64,000 bases of DNA from Spirosoma terrae. Lineage in GTDB: Bacteria; Bacteroidota; Bacteroidia; Cytophagales; Spirosomataceae. The notes below the pieces were generated by a model. It searched no databases and was not told the origin of the DNA. It saw only the letters and a list, made by a program, of their open reading frames with translations. Each line of letters starts with the position of its first letter. Positions within the stretch are counted from its first letter, which is position 1. The position numbers and the translations under genes were made by a program. The DNA lies in the NCBI RefSeq assembly GCF_010435915.1, contig NZ_JAAFZH010000010.1:62001-126000 (forward strand). Reading direction: 5' to 3'. Of the stretch, positions 17,179 to 25,056 are shown piece after piece.

Positions 17179-17824
17179 GAGCTGGATAAAATTTCTTTGT
17201 ATCTGGATGGAAAGCGAGTCCCTTTTCATGGGCGATTCGTTTCATCTCCCTAAACAGCTCTTTCTGAGAGTCTTCATCCTGACCCGGTAAATCCTTCAGC
17301 TTCACCGCATGCGCTGTCCAGTCGTCTGGCTTTTTGGGATTGAGCATCGGCACCGCATCGACCCAGGCTTTGCGTTTATGGCTGGCATCGGCAAAATCTT
17401 GTGGGGTTTTGGTTTGCAGCTGATCAGCCGTAACCAGTGGCTTTTGCCCATTCGACTCCAGATGCTTATTGACCTCATCGACGGGGTTAATCGTCAGAAA
17501 GAAAACTTGCAGGATAGACAACTTTTGCGCCTTTAGCAGCAAGTCATTACTGAGCTTCAGACAGGGTAGAACGACCACCGCCCGGGATACAATCGCATCC
17601 CCGTTACCAAACCGAAACGTCCACTCGGCCCCCAGCTGAAGTTGTTCGCCAGACTGAATCGTATCCTGTACACTACAGGTAGCCAGCAGACTATTGGCAA
17701 ATAGACTGGCTTTGAGTTTATCGTATACCTCATCCAGACTCAGCGAGAGATTGGCGATCTCTTTGGTGCTGGCCTGAACGGCCGTCATGGCCATAAATAA
17801 CGTAGTTGGGCTTTTTGTGCTCAT
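17159..17824 (-). CDS. Hypothetical phage early protein
   Basis: 221 aa. N-terminal Ser/Thr/Ala-rich helix, then a beta-rich domain (residues ~45-110, with EWTFRFGNGDAIVSRAVVVL), and a charged C-terminal half rich in Lys, Asp and Gln with DDWTAHAVKL. No recombinase motif is visible, although the position in an early operon would suit a recombination or single-strand-binding role. Its ATG overlaps the stop of the upstream 44-aa membrane protein (ATGA). Confidence 0.55.
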   Translation of the reverse strand: MSTKSPTTLFMAMTAVQASTKEIANLSLSLDEVYDKLKASLFANSLLATCSVQDTIQSGEQLQLGAEWTFRFGNGDAIVSRAVVVLPCLKLSNDLLLKAQKLSILQVFFLTINPVDEVNKHLESNGQKPLVTADQLQTKTPQDFADASHKRKAWVDAVPMLNPKKPDDWTAHAVKLKDLPGQDEDSQKELFREMKRIAHEKGLAFHPDTKKFYPAHAKASA

Positions 17825-17955
17825 GGCAGCGTAGAAACAGGAAGTTTAGCGAAGTGAACGAGCAGATAATGATAAACCAAGTAGAGTATACAGGCTCCCA
17901 TGATGGCGATCTTAAACCAGGCTAACCGGCTGTACGTTGATTTTGGGCGTATCAT
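17821..17955 (-). CDS. 44-aa one-TM protein
   Basis: Frame from ATG at 17955 to TGA at 17821-17823. Both ends overlap neighbours by ATGA (upstream 83-aa membrane gene, downstream 221-aa gene), strong evidence of real coupled translation. It has a basic N-terminus, one hydrophobic helix of about 22 residues (FKIAIMGACILYLVYHYLLV) and a short tail. Function unknown; small phage membrane proteins next to one another are often inhibitors or exclusion factors. Confidence 0.55.
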   Translation of the reverse strand: MIRPKSTYSRLAWFKIAIMGACILYLVYHYLLVHFAKLPVSTLP

Positions 17956-18203
17956 ATCCGGCTCAAAAACAGGTTATACAAACCAAACGCGATGGCGAAC
18001 AAGGCCATGAGGAGTACATAGGTCGTAACCCAGACGGCACGGGCCGTGCTGTGGGTGTAATTCCACCGGCCCGTCCAACGGTACACCAGCCAGCCTTCCA
18101 GCTTGAAAAGTCGGCTCTTAGCCCAGCGAACCGGGCGTGACTGAGCGATCGACAGGGCAATAACTGCCCAGGGTCGCATTTTGAGAATTGCGAGCTTAAT
18201 CAT
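17952..18203 (-). CDS. 83-aa small membrane protein
   Basis: Begins at ATG 18203; a longer frame exists upstream but is Arg/Ser-rich and lacks protein character. Basic N-terminal half with a weakly hydrophobic helix (AILKMRPWAVIALSIA), an Arg/Lys/Trp-rich middle, and a strong TM helix near the end (VTTYVLLMALFAIAFGLYNL). It couples to the next small membrane gene through an ATGA overlap. No family recognised. Confidence 0.5.
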   Translation of the reverse strand: MIKLAILKMRPWAVIALSIAQSRPVRWAKSRLFKLEGWLVYRWTGRWNYTHSTARAVWVTTYVLLMALFAIAFGLYNLFLSRI

Positions 18204-18338
18204 AATTTTGTGTTGAATTTGAACTGTTGCACTAGCCCTGGCCATGCCGGGGTTTGTCATTCTACGGCGAGTAGAATAGCTGGGAGCATCGCCCCCACCC
18301 ATTGCGTTACCACCGTGCCTCCCTTAGCGGGACTATCG

Positions 18339-18614
18339 TTAGGCGTACACCTTCCGGCGATGCCGTTCTATGAATCGATCTAATTCCGAACGGGTGATCC
18401 AAACCCGGTTCCCAAATTCAGAGGGAACAATCTGATTACTTTTCACATAGGTGTGGAGCGTTGTTCGCGATACTTTCAGGTATTTAGCGGCCTCCTCAAT
18501 ACTCAGTGGTTCATTGCCCTGCTCCCGATCCTTGGCCTTTTTAATTTCTAACCGAGCCGCTTCCAGGGTTGCCTGTAAGGTCGATAAAAGCTCGATATCC
18601 ACGGATACTTTCAT
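18339..18614 (-). CDS. Excisionase-family HTH_17 DNA-binding protein
   Basis: 91 aa. N-terminal helix, then the MerR/excisionase-like HTH_17 signature PLSIEEAAKYLKVSRTTLHT followed by a wing ending GNRVWITRSELDRFIERH. The fold is shared by phage Xis proteins and many small regulators of Bacteroidota mobile elements. Distance from the integrase (8 kb) makes an Xis role possible but not certain; a transcriptional role in the early operon is equally likely. Starts by ATGA overlap with the upstream gene. Confidence 0.75.
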   Translation of the reverse strand: MKVSVDIELLSTLQATLEAARLEIKKAKDREQGNEPLSIEEAAKYLKVSRTTLHTYVKSNQIVPSEFGNRVWITRSELDRFIERHRRKVYA

Positions 18615-18808
18615 ACCGATGCTAGTTTAGAAATCCCTCCAATTCGTTTGGCGATGTTGTAAATTGTCGATCGAGACACACCGTACTTTTTAGCGACTGC
18701 CAGTTCACAGGCGGTAGGCATTGAGCCGGGCAATGCTTTGAGCTTAAGAAGCTCGGCGTAAATCTTCTGATCCCGCTTCTGCTTACGTTTTTTGGTAGGC
18801 GTTTTCAT
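18611..18808 (-). CDS. Small HTH protein
   Basis: 65 aa. Lys/Arg-rich N-terminus (TKKRKQKRDQK), then a helix-turn-helix resembling Hin/resolvase-type HTH: ACELAVAKKYGVSRSTIYNI. Likely DNA-binding early regulator. Stop overlaps the next start by four bases. No more precise family can be read. Confidence 0.6.
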   Translation of the reverse strand: MKTPTKKRKQKRDQKIYAELLKLKALPGSMPTACELAVAKKYGVSRSTIYNIAKRIGGISKLASV

Positions 18809-18822
18809 GGTAGTCTAACGGG

Positions 18823-19077
18823 TTAATCACGGACAATCACCGGTTTGTACTTCTCCAACCACTCGCACTCGGCCACTGTCACCAGATAGCCCGGCTGACC
18901 AGACCGTTTGGCCCGAAACGTATCGTCGCTGCACCCCCAATACTCACAGAAATCACGACGGGCCAGGATTCTGAACGCCTTGGGTATACCGTTAAATGCA
19001 TGCATGAGCCGATTAGCCAACGGATGCCCCGTCTGTACGCCATTTTCTGGACTTACGTCTAGTTTTTGTCCTACCAT
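18823..19077 (-). CDS. First gene of early operon, Cro-like position
   Basis: 84 aa. The central part AFRILARRDFCEYWGCSDDT, followed by FRAKRSGQPGYLV, may form a helix-turn-helix. It is divergent from the repressor with the operators between them, the place of Cro in lambda-type switches. Calling it Cro-like is positional inference; the motif itself is weak. Confidence 0.55.
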   Translation of the reverse strand: MVGQKLDVSPENGVQTGHPLANRLMHAFNGIPKAFRILARRDFCEYWGCSDDTFRAKRSGQPGYLVTVAECEWLEKYKPVIVRD

Positions 19078-19106
19078 TGTGCTATTGTTGTAGTGTTATC
19101 GTGCTA

Positions 19107-19137
19107 CAAACTTAGTTGCAACTAATTGCAATTGCAA
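19107..19137 (-). promoter_or_regulatory. Early leftward promoter, Bacteroidota type
   Basis: On the minus strand TAAGTTTG (19114 down to 19107) is an exact TAnnTTTG -7 element. TTG lies 20 bases upstream of it, a normal spacing for the -33 element. The two operator repeats cover the spacer and the -33 element, so repressor binding would block it. Transcription should begin near 19100, about 20 bases before the first early gene. Confidence 0.65.
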
Positions 19138-19147
19138 CTAATTGCAA
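19116..19147. promoter_or_regulatory. Two perfect tandem 16-bp operators
   Basis: TTGCAACTAATTGCAA is present at 19116-19131 and again, with no gap, at 19132-19147. Each unit is two copies of the self-palindromic hexamer TTGCAA separated by CTAA. They lie between the divergent repressor and early operon and overlap the leftward promoter. The arrangement suits cooperative binding of XRE dimers. Confidence 0.75.
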
Positions 19148-19195
19148 AAATATTTTTCATATACCTCAATTGTCTTGAAAAGTACAACTTTACAA

Positions 19196-20035
19196 ATGGA
19201 CACCTTTGGAGACAGGCTTAAGTATTTGCTTGATATTAAGAAAGTTACCCCTTATATGCTGGCTAAAGAACAAGACCTATCAGCGGGAACTTTAAGTCGT
19301 GCAATTAATAACAAACACAAAGCGACTAAGGCAACAATCATTTCCATTTGCAATGCTTTACTCAAGTATGAGGAGGTTAAATTCACTCAAGTAGAGGTAG
19401 ATTGGCTTGTTAAGGGCGAAGGAAAAACACCCCAATTTGACCGAATGGGATTTTATAAGCCCAAGATTTCCAAAGAGCCAAATCCGAATGACGAGGTAGT
19501 ACCTCTTGATTTAGTTGATGAAACTGCTGTTACCACTACACCCTCAGGTAGTGAGTTCCGGGAGTTGGATAATGGTTCAGTGTTGCTAACCATACCACTC
19601 GTTCCGGAATATGCCTATGCCAGTTACGCACACGGGTGGAAGGATCCTGAATACCTGGAAGAGCTACCCAAATATTCAATTGTCTTACCGCAACCCGAAA
19701 AAGGCCGGTTTCGCGCTTTTGAGGTAAAGGGGGATAGTATGAATGACAATAGTTTAAATGCTATTTGCCATGGCGATGTAGCGATCGGAAAGTTTATCGA
19801 ACCAGATCACTGGGGCTATAAACTCTACACGAATGGCGGCACTGATTACGTGATTGCGACGCACGACGGGCTGATCATCAAACGCATTGTAGGTCATAAC
19901 ATCAAAGAAGGTATAATCACCTGTGCATCAAAGAATCCAGATAAAAATGAATATCCCACTTATGAGGTACGCCTTTCTGAGGTGTATGAATTATATATAG
20001 TGCGTAAAGTTGATCGGGATTGGACTAAAAGGTAG
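19196..20035 (+). CDS. Phage repressor, XRE HTH plus S24 (LexA-like) peptidase domain
   Basis: 279 aa from ATG at 19196; an earlier in-frame start would place the start inside the operators. Residues ~1-60 are an XRE HTH (LKYLLDIKKVTPYMLAKEQD then GTLSRAINNKHKA). The C-terminal domain is of the S24/LexA type: VKGDSM with nucleophile Ser181 and IIKRI with Lys229. At the usual Ala-Gly autocleavage position the sequence reads AYASYAHG, so Ser replaces Gly (142-143). It should hold the early promoter silent through the adjacent operators. A TATTTTTC element at 19151-19158 may be its own promoter. A membrane-protein gene follows after 11 bases. Confidence 0.9.
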   Translation: MDTFGDRLKYLLDIKKVTPYMLAKEQDLSAGTLSRAINNKHKATKATIISICNALLKYEEVKFTQVEVDWLVKGEGKTPQFDRMGFYKPKISKEPNPNDEVVPLDLVDETAVTTTPSGSEFRELDNGSVLLTIPLVPEYAYASYAHGWKDPEYLEELPKYSIVLPQPEKGRFRAFEVKGDSMNDNSLNAICHGDVAIGKFIEPDHWGYKLYTNGGTDYVIATHDGLIIKRIVGHNIKEGIITCASKNPDKNEYPTYEVRLSEVYELYIVRKVDRDWTKR

Positions 20036-20046
20036 TTTATAATTAT

Positions 20047-20796
20047 ATGACTGATGATGAGATAAAATGGATCCTAAAACACCAAGGCAAAGTAGCCGCG
20101 ATCCATTCAGTAATAAAAAGCCATAACCTCAAGTTCGATCAAGCCGAAAAATATGTAGAAAATCTTATTAATGGTTACCAATCTAACGATGATATAAAAA
20201 TTGATGTAGAAGAATTAGAGAAATATGTCCCTAAATTTATAATTGATGACCGGTCTTTAAAAAAACTAATGGCCGCAAAACAAAGCTCAAAACATTATGC
20301 ATATATAAGTAAAAAAGACTATCAAATAATGGTAGAAAAGAAACAGGTCTATGATGAAACAGGAATAGTGCCTGATATAAAAAGAATTGATTATATACCT
20401 AGGCCTAAAATTAACCAGCCAACTAAAAAAGAAATACCAAATAAGTATCTTTACATAGGGGCCTTTTCTTTGTTTGCTATTGTTATAATTTTCATGATTT
20501 TTATAAGCAATTCTACAAATAAACAAGACAGTTCAAACAACGATACACTTACAGATGCACAAAAGGATACTGCCATGAAGTATGCCATTGAAAGCAAAAT
20601 GTCATCACTTGGTCAAACGTGTTTATCTGTGATCTATGAGGGCCATTCTTGTGTTTGGGTTTATACGATTGAAGATGGAGATAATAAGGATGGTCTTGCT
20701 AGGCTTTTATGTCCAACTGCCCAAGAATATGGGGCTAAATGTGTATCTATATACAATTCGAACCAAAAAAGATTAGGTCGATCCTTTTGCGATTAA
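20047..20796 (+). CDS. One-TM protein with Cys-rich outer domain
   Basis: 249 aa, AT-rich. Residues 1-130 are charged and cytoplasmic in character (Lys/Glu/Asp-rich, helical start). One TM helix at ~134-154 follows, then a ~95-residue C-terminal domain with five Cys (GQTCLSV, GHSCVWV, LLCPTA, AKCVSI, RSFCD) that could form disulfides in the periplasm. It directly follows the repressor, so it is likely expressed in the lysogen. Such genes are often lysogenic-conversion or superinfection-exclusion proteins; that role is inferred only from topology and place. Confidence 0.6.
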   Translation: MTDDEIKWILKHQGKVAAIHSVIKSHNLKFDQAEKYVENLINGYQSNDDIKIDVEELEKYVPKFIIDDRSLKKLMAAKQSSKHYAYISKKDYQIMVEKKQVYDETGIVPDIKRIDYIPRPKINQPTKKEIPNKYLYIGAFSLFAIVIIFMIFISNSTNKQDSSNNDTLTDAQKDTAMKYAIESKMSSLGQTCLSVIYEGHSCVWVYTIEDGDNKDGLARLLCPTAQEYGAKCVSIYNSNQKRLGRSFCD

Positions 20797-20874
20797 CCAA
20801 CCTGTTGTCCATTACCCCCATCCAGAACCTTTAATATCTATCCTAATCCTAAACGTTCACATCAATAGAAAAAC

Positions 20875-21591
20875 ATGGCGACTTTAAAAAATGTAAAAGT
20901 TACAGCTGCAAATATTCTAGCTTTTTCCGTTCCATTATTAACTATTGTCATTGCTAAAATTACCGGAATGATTTCCGGCAAGGATCAGCTTTTGATTTAT
21001 ACCTTTACAGTAGGGACAGCTATAGCCATGTCTTTTTTAGCCTTTTTCATATTAAAAGAGCTATTTGACGTTCCCGATACCGCTAAAAATATATCAGAAA
21101 TGGCTAATAATCTACTTGAATCCATTAATGAAACCAATAAACGAGAGAAATTATTAGTGCCTAACAATCAATTAAAAAGGATAGAAAGTAGTGCAGATAT
21201 TATTCGTATTATTAGTCCAGATCTATATGATGATGAACATGAATTTCTGGACACTATAGTTTTAAATATTAAGAATGATAAAAAGTATGAATATATTATA
21301 CCAGACAAGCCAGAAGTAGTTAACCGCATGATTCGATTGATAAAAAAAGTGGAGCACAAATCTGGCAAGAAAAGTGAGGAAATTAATATTAATTATAGAG
21401 TTATTCCGCCCAATCAAGCTCCTATCGTAACTGCATATGGTATCTATGACGGCAAAGAGATCAAGAGTCTAACTGCCTATGTAGAAGTACGGATCGGTGA
21501 TGTAAAGACAGAAACCTCACATATTCAGCTCAACAAAGACGAAGCCCATTCGTTAAATCATTGGTTTGAATCTTTATTTCATCAACAGTAG
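20875..21591 (+). CDS. Two-TM protein paired with radical SAM gene
   Basis: 238 aa. Two hydrophobic helices in the first ~70 residues (ILAFSVPLLTIVIAKITGMI and IYTFTVGTAIAMSFLAFFIL) are followed by a soluble domain: a helical linker, then RIESSADIIRIISPDLYDDE, and a beta-rich C-terminal part with VEVRIGDVKTETSHI. The domain is unfamiliar. The stop lies six bases before the radical SAM start, so the two form one unit in a lysogen-expressed, low-GC segment. Function unknown; a membrane-anchored sensor or effector working with the enzyme is a guess. Confidence 0.6.
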   Translation: MATLKNVKVTAANILAFSVPLLTIVIAKITGMISGKDQLLIYTFTVGTAIAMSFLAFFILKELFDVPDTAKNISEMANNLLESINETNKREKLLVPNNQLKRIESSADIIRIISPDLYDDEHEFLDTIVLNIKNDKKYEYIIPDKPEVVNRMIRLIKKVEHKSGKKSEEININYRVIPPNQAPIVTAYGIYDGKEIKSLTAYVEVRIGDVKTETSHIQLNKDEAHSLNHWFESLFHQQ

Positions 21592-21597
21592 ACCGGT

Positions 21598-22953
21598 ATG
21601 AGTTTTAGAAGAATTGCATTAATCAACCCCCCAATTGATGAGGATAGGATACGTTGTATTGATGCGGGTCATTGGCAACCGCTTAACCTTCTTGCTCTTG
21701 CCTCCCATATCAAACATTCCGATTATGAGTGCGATATAGTGATCTATGATCAGGAAATAATGTCCAAAGATGAAATCTATCACTCTTTGGCAAATTTTCA
21801 ACCAGACTTAGTAGGGATCTCCCCCAACATTGATTCCTACCAACAAACTATCCATATAGCAAAACTTTGTAAGGCAATCAATGCAAAGGTTGTACTTGGA
21901 GGGAATTATGCCTCTTCACTCGGAAGTCGTATATTATTTAACAGGAAGGAAATAGATTATATCATTAAAAGAGATGGTGAAATTCCTTTTTTAGAGCTAA
22001 TTAAAGGCAAATCACTAGCAAACATTAAAAATGTAATCTATAGGCAAGGCAACAATATTTTTGAAAATGATCTAGCCTACAACAACAGCGCCACAATAAG
22101 TGAAATAGATTATTCTTTAGTTGATCTTGAAAAGTACTTTAACAATTATGCTCTAAATCGCAACAAAGGCCCCTTCAATCGTCCACTTGCGTTTCTTTCC
22201 CAGCGAGGGTGCGTTTGGAAAGACAAAACTGGAGGTTGCACATTTTGCAGTCGAGAGCTCATCAGCCGATTCGACAACACGAAACAAGTTTGGAATCGAA
22301 TCAGAAAACTTAAAGAGCAATTTTCAATCGATGCCATCATGGATGTAGGCGATGACTTCTTAGGCAATCTAGATTGGTTTACTTCTTTTTATGAAAACAA
22401 AACAAACTTCAACGATGAGTTTGGTATACGATTTATCTATTCTAGGGTCAACCACATAAACGATACAACCGTCAAGATGCTAAAAGATTTAAATACCTTC
22501 GAAATCTTTCTTGGTATTGAGTCTGGAGATCAGTCAATTTTAAAAAATACTATAAAAGGCAATACCATCGACCAGCAAAAACGAGCCATTAAATTGCTCG
22601 AAAAAAATAATATTAATGTAGCTCTTGGTTTTGTATTAGGGTTACCTGGAGAAAACAGGAAGACTTTAGAGGCAACTTCTAATTATATTGAATCACTTCT
22701 CAATCATACTAATATCACTGAAGTGGTAGTCTCCATAATGACTCCATTGCCTGGTTCACCATCTTATGACCTAATGTTGGATCATAACAAACTTGGCCAT
22801 AAATATCTCAATTCAGACATGTACGATTTAATTGATCTGCAAAAGGATTGGGTGAATAATTTTTGCGATGTTTCCTTCGATGAAATCATACATATATCCC
22901 ATAAACTCAATCAACTCAAAGATAACGTAACTGTTGAATTTGATTATGCCTAA
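21598..22953 (+). CDS. Radical SAM enzyme with N-terminal cobalamin-binding-like domain
   Basis: 451 aa. Residues 1-160 resemble the B12-binding Rossmann fold of class B radical SAM enzymes (ALINPPIDEDR, QPDLVGISPNI, KVVLGGNYASSLG). The radical SAM core follows with Cys205, Cys214 and Cys217, giving an expanded C-x8-C-x2-C cluster motif instead of C-x3-C-x2-C. Later come DDFLGNLDWF, FLGIESGDQSIL and FVLGLPGENRKT, all conserved in the family. Such enzymes do methylations or other radical chemistry; the substrate is unknown. No metabolic operon surrounds it. It is preceded closely by a two-TM protein and followed by an ATPase cassette, so a defence or host-modification role is possible. Confidence 0.85.
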   Translation: MSFRRIALINPPIDEDRIRCIDAGHWQPLNLLALASHIKHSDYECDIVIYDQEIMSKDEIYHSLANFQPDLVGISPNIDSYQQTIHIAKLCKAINAKVVLGGNYASSLGSRILFNRKEIDYIIKRDGEIPFLELIKGKSLANIKNVIYRQGNNIFENDLAYNNSATISEIDYSLVDLEKYFNNYALNRNKGPFNRPLAFLSQRGCVWKDKTGGCTFCSRELISRFDNTKQVWNRIRKLKEQFSIDAIMDVGDDFLGNLDWFTSFYENKTNFNDEFGIRFIYSRVNHINDTTVKMLKDLNTFEIFLGIESGDQSILKNTIKGNTIDQQKRAIKLLEKNNINVALGFVLGLPGENRKTLEATSNYIESLLNHTNITEVVVSIMTPLPGSPSYDLMLDHNKLGHKYLNSDMYDLIDLQKDWVNNFCDVSFDEIIHISHKLNQLKDNVTVEFDYA

Positions 22954-23027
22954 CAGTCAAATTAACGGTTACACTATCTTAATAACGAGTCAACAATTCC
23001 CATCCAGTACCTTCCTACACCATAACC

Positions 23028-24554
23028 ATGAAAATTACATCAATTGAGCTTAAGAACATTAGAGGGTTTAAATACTTACCACAAACTGAATTTTCATCAA
23101 CAATAAATCTATTTATTGGTCCCAACAACTCAGGTAAGTCTACAATATTAAACTCATTACTTCAAATACAAGATTATAGGCTTAATTATACAGATATAAT
23201 ATTCGGGCAAACAAGTGGTCATATCATACTAAACCTTTCAGATTTTTTTTATAAAGAAGAATTTGATGCTAACCCAATTTCTTATGATAGGGTAACTATT
23301 CTTATTAGTCGACCTTCTTATGAAAGACACTTCCAATCTTCAGTTATTTCTCAATCGAGGCAATTTACTATTCAATCTAATGTTGAACCTACCAATATTT
23401 TCTACCCATATTTATCAAAAAGAAAAGTTACAACTTTCAAACATGATATAAATGCTGTTAATTCTAATGCAGTAACTGGGGATCTTGCCAATATAATAAG
23501 TAAAATAGATAGATTGAATGACAGGTCATTTGAGCCAGGGCATACAGCTTACGTGTGCGCCTGTAAGTCAATTCTAGGTTTTGAGGTAACAACATCATTC
23601 ATTCCCCAAGGTAAAGAAGCAGTTTACCGTATCAGCAATTGGGAAAATATTCCCATTAGTTCGATGGGTGAAGGTGTTGTAAATATGCTTGGACTGATTG
23701 TTGACTTATGTATAGCTGAAAAGAAAATATTTGTTATTGAGGAAATTGAAAATGACATTCACCCCAAGGCCCTTAAAGCTTTACTGGAGTTACTTATTCA
23801 AAAGTCATCGACCAATCAAATCTTCATTTCTACGCACTCCAATATAGTCATGAAGTATCTGGGGAGTGTACCGGATGCCAAGATTTTTAATATTATCAAT
23901 AGTCTTTCTGACCCTGAACGGCCCAGCTTATTCATATCTCAACTTACAGAGGTAGCCAATACTCCACAAGCAAGACGGGAAGTACTTGAAGACTTAGGGT
24001 ATGATTTATTTGACTTCGGTTTGTGGAAAGGCTGGTTGTTTTTGGAAGAATCCTCAGCGGAACGTATAATCCGGGATTGGCTAATCCCCTGGTTTGTAGA
24101 TCCTTTACAAACAACGATTAAAACCTTTTCAGCAAGTGGTGTTACCAACATCGAACCTAAGCTAAATGACTTTGATAAGTTATTTATATTCCTACATCTG
24201 GAATCAATGTATAAAAATCGAGTCTGGGTGTTAATTGATGGTGGAGAGCATGAAGATAAAATTATAGAGGGTTTAAGATCTAAGTATGTAAAATCCGGAT
24301 GGAATACTACAAACTTTCAACAGCTTAGTCAACATGATTTTGAAAAGTATTACCCAGATCGATTTCAGGAAGAAGTAGATGCTACACTATCCATTATTGA
24401 TGATCAAAAGAAACGAAAGGCAAAAGAGAAGTTGCTCTACAAGGTATTAGATTGGATTAAGAATAATAAGGATGAAGCACAGGCTGAGTTTGCTGAAAGT
24501 GCCAAAGAGGTGATTGAAATACTTCAAACCATTAATAGTCAGTTAAATTCCTAA
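23028..24554 (+). CDS. OLD-like AAA ATPase with C-terminal TOPRIM-like domain
   Basis: 508 aa. ABC/RecF-type ATPase: Walker A GPNNSGKST (31-39), signature-like SSMGEG (211-216), Walker B IFVIEEIEN (234-242), and the switch His in FISTHSN (His270). After residue 335 a second domain reads LFLEESSAERIIRDW and VWVLIDGGEHED. These are the Glu-rich and Asp-containing strands expected in the TOPRIM nuclease of OLD-family proteins, though diverged from the canonical EG and DxD. OLD-like ATPases drive several anti-phage systems (for example Gabija and PARIS). It is the first of four closely spaced genes; the partners match none of the known systems I can recall. Confidence 0.8.
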   Translation: MKITSIELKNIRGFKYLPQTEFSSTINLFIGPNNSGKSTILNSLLQIQDYRLNYTDIIFGQTSGHIILNLSDFFYKEEFDANPISYDRVTILISRPSYERHFQSSVISQSRQFTIQSNVEPTNIFYPYLSKRKVTTFKHDINAVNSNAVTGDLANIISKIDRLNDRSFEPGHTAYVCACKSILGFEVTTSFIPQGKEAVYRISNWENIPISSMGEGVVNMLGLIVDLCIAEKKIFVIEEIENDIHPKALKALLELLIQKSSTNQIFISTHSNIVMKYLGSVPDAKIFNIINSLSDPERPSLFISQLTEVANTPQARREVLEDLGYDLFDFGLWKGWLFLEESSAERIIRDWLIPWFVDPLQTTIKTFSASGVTNIEPKLNDFDKLFIFLHLESMYKNRVWVLIDGGEHEDKIIEGLRSKYVKSGWNTTNFQQLSQHDFEKYYPDRFQEEVDATLSIIDDQKKRKAKEKLLYKVLDWIKNNKDEAQAEFAESAKEVIEILQTINSQLNS

Positions 24555-24578
24555 GTACCCCCTTTCGACACCTAACCG

Positions 24579-25055
24579 ATGATTTTGTACTCTACGAATT
24601 GTTATTTAAAGTACTTTATTCAGAAGGAATTCTACAAAGATGTCCACTACATATGGTGTAGTGAAATATTTGATAGTAAAACGTTGTCCACCTATTCAGC
24701 TGGTCATTTTTTGCCTCCTAGCTCCAATCCAGCCGATATTTATAAACAGTTACAGGGTGAATGTGTACGCCCTGACCGTCATAGTTACAAGATCAATGAA
24801 CAAAGAGCATCCTTTAAATCGTTAGCTATGAGATTTGCTGCATCTGGCACTATTAGTGATTTTGACAGAGATGAGATCATCTCATTAGCAGATAGTAACG
24901 AACAAGCTTATTGGAGGCCACTTATATATCTAATACCCCAGGAAGCGGTAATGGGTAGAGTTAAACTAGTACCAATTGCCAAAAGGGCAAGTATTGCCAA
25001 AGAATATATTATTGAAGATTTAAAAGGTTCTGAATTTCAGATAATCGAGCTATAA
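24579..25055 (+). CDS. Unknown partner gene 1 of the ATPase cassette
   Basis: 158 aa, soluble, rich in Tyr and Ile. Notable segments are YLKYFIQKEFYKDVHYIWCS, a PPSSNP loop near residue 48, and IIEDLKGSEFQIIEL at the C-terminus. No family recognised. Starts 25 bases after the ATPase and ends one base before the next gene, so it is co-transcribed. The compact motif-like strings suggest a conserved family rather than random sequence. Confidence 0.6.
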   Translation: MILYSTNCYLKYFIQKEFYKDVHYIWCSEIFDSKTLSTYSAGHFLPPSSNPADIYKQLQGECVRPDRHSYKINEQRASFKSLAMRFAASGTISDFDRDEIISLADSNEQAYWRPLIYLIPQEAVMGRVKLVPIAKRASIAKEYIIEDLKGSEFQIIEL

Positions 25056-25056
25056 C

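Noticed and set aside
17159-17824. Idea that this early gene is a RecT/ERF-type recombinase
   Set aside because: Position would suit, but none of the expected motifs can be seen.
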